Assembly (NCBI GenBank): GCA_002701385.1 | Contig: NZVD01000027.1 | Span: 1 to 38,868, forward strand | Direction: 5' to 3' | DNA from: Rhodopirellula sp. | GTDB lineage: Bacteria > Planctomycetota > Planctomycetia > Pirellulales > Pirellulaceae | DNA length: 38,868 nt | Shown here: one piece after another, positions 35,601 to 38,868 of the stretch | Position numbering within the stretch: position 1 is the first letter of the stretch | Layout: the number at the start of each line of letters is the position of its first letter | The notes under the pieces: generated by a model | What the model saw: the letters and a program-made list of their open reading frames with translations, nothing else | The model's database searches: none | What the model was told of the DNA's origin: nothing | Made by a program: the position numbers and the translations under genes

Positions 35601-38600
35601 GGTACATCTTATGAGTTTGATACCGGTGAAGTATTGGTTGTTGATGCAGCCAATGGTAATGCAATCGATGATGGGCTAACCGTCAGCCTGACCGACGATG
35701 CTGGAACAACGTTAACGTTCGAGTTTGACAAGAATGGTAGTGTCGCTGGCTCGAATATTTCCGTGGATATCGTTAATGGAAACGATCAGGAAGAGCTGGC
35801 GTTGGCACTGGTGACGGCGATTAATGACGCCGCGTTTAATATGAATGCGTCCGTACTGACCACGGGTAGCAATCGTATCAGTCTGAGGAATACCCACTCC
35901 CTAACAGGAGCGTCGATTTCCGGAGTAGGCTTGTCTGTGGATGGGGATATTGGAAGCGTCGGTGGAGGCAGTCTGATCGCTGTTGAAGAAAACAGCACGA
36001 TGAGTGAATTTGCCGCTCAGCTGCGTTCTGCCTTTATGAATATTGCCACCATTACACCAGGAATTGATGGTCAGCGTATCAACTTCTCAGGTGCGACCGT
36101 TGCGGACTTCTCAGAATTGGTATCACGAGGTGTCTTCGCTGATCAAGGGTCTGATGGAAATATCGTAGATCCGACGGCAGTGTCAGTTTCCTTCCTGGCA
36201 GAAGACACGGCAGATGATATTGCTCAGAAGGCGATGAATGCCATCGCCACTGCTGGGTTCACAGTCACCGCATCAGGCGGAATCGTGGAAATGGACCCAA
36301 CTGGTAATGCGTTATTCGCCGGAGCACAGACTCCTCTGAGAGTTGGTGGTGGTGGCCCTGGGGGAGATATTACCGGTTTGGCATTTATCGGGTCTCAGAT
36401 GTACGCAGTCAGTGATGCTGGTGGATTCTACCGAGTGATTGCTCCGATGTCAGCGAACGCTCAACTCGAATACATTGGAACCTCAGCTGCGGCCTTACAA
36501 GGCATCAATTTCGCAGGCTTGACTGCAGGTCCCGTCGCCACGGAAGATGGTCGCTATCGGGATATGCTATTTGGTGTCGATCAGGCTGGCGTTCTTTACG
36601 CTTTTGATACCGACGGTGTTTTGCAGCCTGTCTTGCTCGATGGAGTCAGCAGTATACAGACTGGCGCTAGCAGCATCGAAGGGATTCACTTTGGAACATT
36701 GGAGGAAAATCCTTGGGATATTACTCTAAGCCGTGGAGACGATGTAGGCCATGGTATCAACTCCACCTACGACCTGACACGATCAGTCCCTACTCCGGGG
36801 TCGGCCAGTTTACACTTCGGATCCGGAACGACTGGGAATATTGATCACCCGGGTGGAGCCCACGGTACGGTGGAATCCAATGAATTCAGTTTGATTGGAT
36901 ATTCGCCCGAAGATCAGCCCATGTTGTACTACACGTATTTCTTGGCTACCGAAGATACATCCGCAGTGACGGATGCCGCTGGGAATGTGACCTCACCAGC
37001 GTTAGACACATTCCGTGTATTCGTTGGAGACGACTCCGGCCAGTGGATGCTGTTGAGCACCAATAACGAAACCGACGATCCGACTCACGATTTTGACGAA
37101 ATCGATAACGGTCAAGGAACACAGGTTGGTTTTGATAACACCGGAAACTGGCGACAAGTTCGCGTTGACCTGTCTGAATTCGCAGGGCGAGATCATCTCA
37201 AACTGAGGTTCGACTTCAGTACGGCCGGATCGATGAATGTCGGTGATTCGTTGACAACGGGAGATGAGCTGCGCACTCTGCCTGGACGTGAGTTGGTCGA
37301 CGGTCTGCAAGTTGTGGTTGATGGGAAAACCCTAGAGTTGGACTTGGGCTATACCTTAGTTGCCCCAACTGGTTCCTCGATGGTCGATGGGATGACATTC
37401 TCGGTTGATTATGGTGCGGGCGTTAATGGGACGTTCGAAATCGACAAAGACGGAGCATCTCTTGGCGGTTCAGTCATTTCGGTGAATGACAATATGACGG
37501 CAGAAGAGGTTGCCATTGAAATCGAATCGACAGTTCGAACTGGAACGGCTCTACCAAATGTCGTCACCACAATTTCTTCTGCTTTGGAGTCGAATGATGA
37601 TTTGACTACAGCGATTCCCGTCAATCTGAATGGATTGCCAGGAACGTTTGTCGGTAATCAGGGAAGGATTTCAGATAATCCCAATCTGTTAGTAGACGCT
37701 GATCTTGATGTTGATTTGTTTGCATTGAGTCTTTCGGCCGGTGATACCATTACGGTGGATACTGACTCGGATGCCTATGCCACCGCGGTAAACACATACC
37801 TTCGAATCTTCGATGACGCTGGCATCGAATTAGCCAGCAATGAAAATGCTCCTGCACCTGGGGAAGATCCAAGTACCGATTCCTATCTGGAATTTACAGC
37901 TCCGGCTGATGGTAACTACTACGTGGGTGTCAGTGGTTCTGGTAACTTCTTCTATGACCCGACAGTAGCTGAGAGTGGAGTGGCTGGAAGTGTTGGTTCC
38001 TATGATATCGAAATCAGCATAAGTACAGCTGCCGGTATCGTTCAACGAGTGAACAATCGTGTTAACTTGCCAGGTGCCGTCAGTGTCGTTGATGCTGGTA
38101 CAGGGTTGACCGTGGAAGGTGCCGCTGGGGTTTCAGGCGATGCGACAGCCATTTTGTTGCATGCTGGGATGTCTGCAGAGCAAGTTGCTGGAGAATCGGC
38201 TCGGGCCTTGAATAAACTGTTTGCCGGTGGAAATGCCGACGTCTTCAAGACCCATCAGGGAATGGTTCGTGTTATTGGGCATGATGTAGAGGACAGTGGT
38301 CCGTTTGGCTTGACTACGTCTTTGACTGGAGATGCCTACGGTGCCTTTAATAGTAACGTCCGTGGCCAAAATAACCTGGTCGAAGGTGTCTATGTTGATG
38401 ATATTATCATTGGATTTGCCGAGCGTGGTGAAATGGCCACGGGAGCAGCCGCAAACACTGCCTACATAGCCAATCTAGAAGCCGATGCAACTGGGATTGA
38501 CAATGGTGAGTATCAGCTCGAGGTGCGTCGAGGGACTCAATACGTCGATTATGACGTCGATGGTAATGCCTTTCTAATAGACTCGTATGATACTAATGAC

Positions 38601-38868
38601 CGTTTAGGTCAGCAGATTAATCTTGCTTCCTTAGCCGGTCATCGTATTGTCGATGGCCAAACGTTTGATATTTCAGACGGAATCAATACCGTTACATTTG
38701 AATACGACGACATTACGGTCAGTGGTGGTGGCGTCACGCCAGGGAATCTTGCGGTTGAATTTAATGCTTCTGAATCCAGTGTTGATTTGGCTCGTCGCAT
38801 CCGAGATCTAATCAATAGCCCAGCAGTCCAAAGCACGCTTGATATTACAGCGTCACTGACCAATGGAG
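26694..38868 (+). CDS. Giant multidomain surface/exported protein (LEPR-XLL-type, matrixin), 3' end beyond window
   Basis: The frame from ATG 26694 stays open to the last base: at least 4,058 residues, no stop reached. Order: basic N-terminus with LFLENLEDRRLL (31-42), a variant of the planctomycete LEPR-XLL targeting motif, no ordinary signal peptide; Ig-like regions (about 60-480); DG-module copies (490-830); matrixin domain (about 897-1030, HEVGHMLGLGH at 1007-1017, Met-turn IMND); PPC domain (1061-1169); beta-helix-like region (about 1218-2003); amidotransferase-fold-like domain (about 2060-2233); PPC at about 2322-2459 and 2523-2638; propeller halves (2703-2910 and 3225-3343) split by DG modules; jelly-roll-like domain (about 3368-3516); more DG modules and a PPC (3663-3781); DG module at the edge. 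Likely a cell-surface or secreted structural protein with protease activity; a C-terminal sorting or dockerin signal cannot be seen. Confidence 0.9.
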   Translation, partial: MVIRRNSKHDSNPRRSSKSSQAGQQRERRQLFLENLEDRRLLHGGGQHVPVPGAEAGDTTEEVAGFELAGAQVDSGFLLSNGDRLEQAPRDITLHFGQGVEIDPATLTAINLLRPGGDGVFGSATATTDFGTNGAVEVSFTSQLPGESGNGIQLVFTRSDHGNGSGPYLNVEDHTGHAHDHGDGLLATITLDLNTNEENPTTVEQIVGELSASPEVQSLLLVELVDGDPETDVSGNATDYSPVLVEGSDDEIVEAGYLGVEARGRDVIFRFRESLQDDLYRLVVNGGGAQPLRDIDGVPFLGGQADEVIEFTIDRGPQVVAVVPQPVTRDEAGILTQQRDQVHVYFNEDDLNSESAANPGFYQLIFTNDTLVNSDDVIHNPTTVEYDAATDRAVLSFAQPLDQLSGHGAYRLRVGDASLLPEAPLAIGLNAEAASTFAEALSIGKNLEVNTNGELLEDGQSLELVAESGQSLVLEFDAGLLLQLDSVNAADGNHFTLHHGSGASTFEFDGDATVGSGNIAIALDPSDDVDALAGKITLAIHAADMGLFPTDMGGGLIHLGGDNSTSADTASTIDLVSYGSPGVSNPGAIAVGYRPEVAFTSNDVAAAIVAAVESVDAGVEMQRHGNRIAVAGANVVRNTNITVVGDVSVISDGDVITVDDGDGQVVNLEIDTGVVIDASGSPKDGDTFTVTSGGVTKTFEVEIMSGISDAAHIPVFVGSGYDVGIVNAIDSEFGDLSPQAIGNGKVAVDLDGDYSIDLSGAPSLTSEGESGVTSGNVAVPVIVSAVATPAQVAAAISAGVNASGSEITAEADGARISLGHSRIAIPHITISLPVQLSSVFQLSADIEVVGLDSMILGGVIDPQKASLRSIGGGDEPGHRDIRVQEHLHHGADSVDGVPTLYYSFPVQYGQDPSGNTLLNAITEKQKQRAREIFELYSAHLGVQFMETDNLGLQVVTGDMRALDPTIPIGPGGVLGVASHSMAIMDLQDFDSAGDDVYGGAWFQTAIHEVGHMLGLGHTDELGPYTIMNDEPALYFGQAAEQVFVGGHDLVHGQFLHQPESNDIDIYELDIIESGVLSIEILAERLGQPSTLDSVITVYRDVQDGDVVRRELVARNDDYFSEDSHLKLDVESGHYYIGVSSTGNDSYDPNVADSGANGTTEGAYDLRLSFSKVGRSEGIMDATGNALDGDSDGLAGGSYNFWFNVNLPADVAGVGESRTIFVDKVADAAMADGTLANPFAEIDQALAAANSGDIVRVVANGGADGDLGTVEDNLAYQVGFDRISGAELADGSAIVVPQGVTLMVDSGVVVKSRRGRVAVGSSSPLIDNSDSALQVLGVPRVVDADGNLMLDEAGNPVSGMVVFTSLHDDEHGVSETSDVFVPEPARGDWGGIDIRNDIDQDRDDRFLQENEGIFLNHIGQAKILYGGGSVLVDGVVETVGPISLRDARPTIANNVIMQSAQAAITATPDSFEETNFNASLYQATPFTIDYDRVGPAIHGNTVSENSINGLFVSVATPAGDSLEEVTVSSRWDDNDIVHVVAENLVIAGTPGGHVVDAVSPPVNLVTLSTGNAGSLFAGTYNYRLVYVDAAGNESTASIPTADAVTTGANGSVTLVNLPQSPAEYVARRIYRSSNAGTAPYTLVAEINTTTTSFEDDGSSRGNILRETDPAQRPRLDASLVVDPSVIVKLDGARIDVGLGAQLIAEGHNGQEVIFTSIRDSRFGAGGSFDTSLQGEAFGPQAGDWAGVFAEATSELSLDHVRVAFGGGDSKVEGGFASFNVIEVQQAEARIANSVFEQNANGIGVAGDRVGRGTNDDAVIFIRGSEAVVISNMIINSEANAINIDADSLNAKYVEDGGRQTQGEMHSGLGLGNQGALIRGNFVDYNAVNGMVVRGGTLTNEGVWDDTDIVHVVLDTVYVADFHSNGGLRLESSPTESLVVKLMGQDAGFTATGRPLDIDDRIGGAIQIVGQPKYPVHLTSLNDCSVGAGYATDGFHQVETIDCYIRNKTAPTGNSGAVVLDGGDRDDHGQALAGPDGQAGTADDINQDGWLFIQQLLEFAIGGARNNAPNDILAVGMTQGTWAADALESAAVVNGYNITYVTGAQISSVNLEDYKMFYVPSAGFNVGGGISQADVDLLAARKLEIQSYVNSGGSHVALTGDGTLTPYAWLELPLPFEIESTFDTLPLRKTPEGIAAGFTISDVELSNGVPYHNSFIGPQGFNGLEVFVKDTGGDLIPDTADDKNITIGIGSGSFGFGTLNPSPGDWNGVVLETNSHDRNVDVAVESEVTNGSVGNVTNDTINRSQYLGALAPSEYSGDDNLRLGFEIHGLLEDSADVDTYSFTGIAGTEVWLDIDNTSASLDSLLRLVDSSGSVIAQSDNSAQESENPSLLISDSIPAEHVNPLDKSQYEIHDHFTTNVKDAGMRVILPGIPGMPVRYHIQVASANAASRGNYELQIRLREMDEVPGSTLRHSSISYGTTGLTVSGSPAHSPLAGEVGESSTTNDTAVSAQALGNLLTSDRATISVAGDVSGGTDVDFYTLDIAYDSVQSQGTGVAAMLDVDYADGLARANTTVSVFDSAGNLILVGRDSNIADDRPAPLEGTDLDDLNRGSVGPLDAFIGTIELPVDETGSYSIAISANTQVPEELEQFFDPAADNPTLRLEPVNSVVRIAEDHIDSSVFSTADAPIVPVLIDSESMVPYHLGDVALFVTTDDGLNQTGVYTIDAFTGVRETTVHNVAVPFETGDMAIRPDGNMFAFTTQGEGGALDDDTAGNYIQIDTGDGSVVNVGDDDVETRQSDAAGANQASDHGIHYDAMTYGTLQGALQGFVVGHRPNVPFPGATPDAASQRNILYRFNPLTGEVTSAPQGDRTGNGQLVGANTDKVERGILDTSVDDNGLAGKWLLGSEATTVDVITGLTTSNLLDGAQFSIDDGNPLTADTVFEFNSGPEVFYTVDPAAGIYVRDGDTILLDGTSYEFDTGEVLVVDAANGNAIDDGLTVSLTDDAGTTLTFEFDKNGSVAGSNISVDIVNGNDQEELALALVTAINDAAFNMNASVLTTGSNRISLRNTHSLTGASISGVGLSVDGDIGSVGGGSLIAVEENSTMSEFAAQLRSAFMNIATITPGIDGQRINFSGATVADFSELVSRGVFADQGSDGNIVDPTAVSVSFLAEDTADDIAQKAMNAIATAGFTVTASGGIVEMDPTGNALFAGAQTPLRVGGGGPGGDITGLAFIGSQMYAVSDAGGFYRVIAPMSANAQLEYIGTSAAALQGINFAGLTAGPVATEDGRYRDMLFGVDQAGVLYAFDTDGVLQPVLLDGVSSIQTGASSIEGIHFGTLEENPWDITLSRGDDVGHGINSTYDLTRSVPTPGSASLHFGSGTTGNIDHPGGAHGTVESNEFSLIGYSPEDQPMLYYTYFLATEDTSAVTDAAGNVTSPALDTFRVFVGDDSGQWMLLSTNNETDDPTHDFDEIDNGQGTQVGFDNTGNWRQVRVDLSEFAGRDHLKLRFDFSTAGSMNVGDSLTTGDELRTLPGRELVDGLQVVVDGKTLELDLGYTLVAPTGSSMVDGMTFSVDYGAGVNGTFEIDKDGASLGGSVISVNDNMTAEEVAIEIESTVRTGTALPNVVTTISSALESNDDLTTAIPVNLNGLPGTFVGNQGRISDNPNLLVDADLDVDLFALSLSAGDTITVDTDSDAYATAVNTYLRIFDDAGIELASNENAPAPGEDPSTDSYLEFTAPADGNYYVGVSGSGNFFYDPTVAESGVAGSVGSYDIEISISTAAGIVQRVNNRVNLPGAVSVVDAGTGLTVEGAAGVSGDATAILLHAGMSAEQVAGESARALNKLFAGGNADVFKTHQGMVRVIGHDVEDSGPFGLTTSLTGDAYGAFNSNVRGQNNLVEGVYVDDIIIGFAERGEMATGAAANTAYIANLEADATGIDNGEYQLEVRRGTQYVDYDVDGNAFLIDSYDTNDRLGQQINLASLAGHRIVDGQTFDISDGINTVTFEYDDITVSGGGVTPGNLAVEFNASESSVDLARRIRDLINSPAVQSTLDITASLTNG
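26784..26819 (+). other. LEPR-XLL-like N-terminal motif of the giant protein
   Basis: Residues 31-42, LFLENLEDRRLL, preceded by a strongly basic stretch (RRNSKHDSNPRRSSKSS and RERRQ). It matches the planctomycete LEPR-XLL-type motif (L-E-x-R-x-L-L) found near the start of very large surface proteins. No hydrophobic signal peptide precedes it. Confidence 0.7.
28164..28379 (+). repeat. DG-module copy A (giant protein)
   Basis: Residues about 491-562: ADGNHFTLHHGSGASTFEFD, then GSGNIAIALDPSDDVDALAG, a helix, and GGLIHLGGD. This is the first clear copy of the recurring D-G-x-x-F ... T-F-E-F-D ... G-N-I-x-V module. Confidence 0.65.
28743..28974 (+). repeat. DG-module copy C (giant protein)
   Basis: Begins at residue about 684: DGDTFTVTSGGVTKTFEVE, then AAHIPVFVGSGYDVG and GNGKVAVDLDGD. 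Partial copies lie before it (28443-28600, NPGAIAVGYRPEV...DVAAAIVAAVE) and after it (28984-29170, SGNVAVPVIV...QVAAAISAGVN). Confidence 0.6.
29382..29783 (+). other. Matrixin-type zinc metalloprotease domain (giant protein)
   Basis: Residues about 897-1030 carry the complete zinc-binding helix HEVGHMLGLGH (29712-29744) and a Met-turn, YTIMNDEP, downstream. The preceding fold (LYYSFPVQYG, a helix REIFELYSAHLGVQF, then MAIMDLQDFDSAGDDVYGG) matches the matrixin/serralysin layout. All three His and the Glu are present, so it should be active. It may process this protein or external substrates. Confidence 0.85.
29874..30200 (+). other. PPC-like domain 1 (giant protein)
   Basis: Residues about 1061-1169: NDIDIYELDI opening, SVITVYRDV middle, and HYYIGVSSTGNDSYDP plus GAYDLRLSF end. 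This is the bacterial pre-peptidase C-terminal (PPC) beta-sandwich pattern, and it directly follows the protease domain as in many secreted peptidases. Confidence 0.75.
30345..32700 (+). other. Parallel beta-helix-like region (giant protein)
   Basis: Residues about 1218-2003. It opens with IFVDKVADAAMADGTLANPF and AEIDQALAAANSGDIVRVV, the usual start of DUF1565/pectate-lyase-like right-handed beta-helices. Many short V/I-x-N/D rungs follow (VSENSINGLFV, IANSVFEQNANGIGV). A fibronectin-like insert (YNYRLVYVDAAGNEST, VARRIYRSSNAG) lies near 31426-31650. Confidence 0.6.
32871..33390 (+). other. Class I amidotransferase-fold-like domain (giant protein)
   Basis: Residues about 2060-2233: ILAVGMTQGTWAADALES, KMFYVPSAGFNVGGG, then LEIQSYVNSGGSHVALTGD. 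This is the alpha/beta pattern of ThuA/GATase1-like domains found in exported planctomycete proteins. No catalytic Cys is evident at the elbow, so it is probably non-enzymatic. Confidence 0.45.
33657..34070 (+). other. PPC-like domain 2 (giant protein)
   Basis: Residues about 2322-2459: DSADVDTYSFTGIAGTEVWLD, SLLRLVDSSGSVIAQSDNS, and RGNYELQIRLRE at the end, following the PPC strand order. Confidence 0.65.
34260..34607 (+). other. PPC-like domain 3 (giant protein)
   Basis: Residues about 2523-2638: VAGDVSGGTDVDFYTLDI, TVSVFDSAGNLILVGRDSN, and GSYSIAISANT close the sandwich. Confidence 0.6.
34800..36722 (+). other. Beta-propeller-like region, split by DG modules (giant protein)
   Basis: First half about 34800-35430 (VALFVTTDDGLNQTGVYTID, MAIRPDGNMFAFTTQGEGG, NILYRFNPLTGEVTSAPQGD). 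Second half about 36366-36722 (ITGLAFIGSQMYAVSDAGGF, RDMLFGVDQAGVLYAFDTDG). Roughly 930 bases of DG-module sequence separate them. Confidence 0.5.
35670..35900 (+). repeat. DG-module copy E (giant protein), inside the propeller
   Basis: Residues 2993-3069: DGLTVSLTDDAGTTLTFEFD, NGSVAGSNISVDIVNGND, ALVTAINDAAF, RISLRNTHS. A shorter copy precedes it (35577-35660, DGDTILLDGTSYEFD) and two tail-only copies follow (35937-36110 and 36187-36315). Confidence 0.7.
37299..37545 (+). repeat. DG-module copies G (giant protein)
   Basis: Two DG starts: DGLQVVVDGKTLELD (37299) and DGMTFSVDYGAGVNGTFEID (37386), the second continuing with GGSVISVNDNMTAEEVAIEI. They follow directly after the jelly-roll-like domain. 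Confidence 0.6.
37680..38034 (+). other. PPC-like domain 4 (giant protein)
   Basis: Residues about 3663-3781: DADLDVDLFALSLSAGDTIT, TYLRIFDDAGIELASNENA, and GNYYVGVSGSGNFFYDPT, then GSYDIEISIS. The end, with G-N-x-F/S-Y-D-P, closely resembles PPC domain 1. Confidence 0.75.
38652..38868 (+). repeat. DG-module copy I (giant protein) at the window edge
   Basis: DGQTFDISDGINTVTFEYD, TPGNLAVEFNASESSVDLA, RIRDLINSPAVQ. Cut by the end of the window. A divergent copy, H (VDAGTGLTVEGAAGVSGD and SAEQVAGESARALNKLFAG), is at about 38076-38310. Confidence 0.65.

Noticed and set aside
26694-38868. Many 60-180-codon frames on both strands inside the giant gene.
   Set aside because: They are shadows of the continuous plus frame, with no ribosome sites and unnatural composition.

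Overview
The window looks like a chromosomal segment of a planctomycete (Planctomycetia). Several things point that way: a giant secreted-type protein with the N-terminal LENLEDRRLL variant of the planctomycete LEPR-XLL motif; a Rho factor with a Gly/Arg-rich N-terminus; an MfnB-type (C1-cofactor) gene; a thioredoxin-like/YHS fusion; an STN-domain exported protein; and many short exported proteins of unknown function. I saw no insertion sequence, prophage gene, CRISPR array or rRNA.

Layout. 1-5.96 kb, plus strand: a UDP-N-acetylhexosamine dehydrogenase, leuC-leuD (isopropylmalate isomerase), a di-haem cytochrome c peroxidase and an exported six-blade beta-propeller protein. A strong bidirectional terminator (about 5976-6015) separates these from bioB on the minus strand. 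bioB diverges from a RicT/PSP1-like protein with a Cys-rich tail, followed by an amidase whose stop codon overlaps that of a convergent small TPR gene. 9.5-11.5 kb: an exported DUF11-repeat protein. 14.2-11.7 kb, minus strand: a tight operon of a two-TM protein, MfnB-like synthase and RNase D. 14.6-17.6 kb: a 72-aa acidic protein, an STN-domain protein overlapping a PHA-system/granule-type gene, and an unknown membrane-anchored protein. 17.7-20.6 kb: a glycerol operon glpF-glpK-DUF971. 20.6-21.9 kb, minus strand: the thioredoxin-like/YHS protein. A roughly 0.9-kb non-coding leader region then precedes rho, followed by tRNA-Ser(GGA) and a bidirectional terminator. 26.1-24.4 kb, minus strand: two unknown genes.

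From 26694 to the right edge, one uninterrupted frame encodes at least 4,058 residues and has no stop inside the window. I translated much of this frame by hand. In order it shows a LEPR-like sorting motif, Ig-like regions, a matrixin zinc-protease domain, a PPC domain, a long parallel beta-helix-like part, an amidotransferase-fold-like domain, more PPC domains, a beta-propeller and a jelly-roll-like domain. A divergent approximately 70-100-residue module (D-G-x-x-F ... T-F-E-F-D ... G-N-I-x-V ... A-I-N ... I-x-L) recurs throughout. In two places these modules seem to be inserted inside another domain, splitting the propeller and the jelly roll. This giant protein and its recurring, apparently unnamed module are the most notable content.

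The housekeeping part covers leucine and biotin synthesis, glycerol uptake, peroxide detoxification, transcription termination and RNA processing. Its regulatory features include a BirA-like site at bioB, paired palindromes at 16.4 kb and a long structured leader before rho; all are read by eye and untested.
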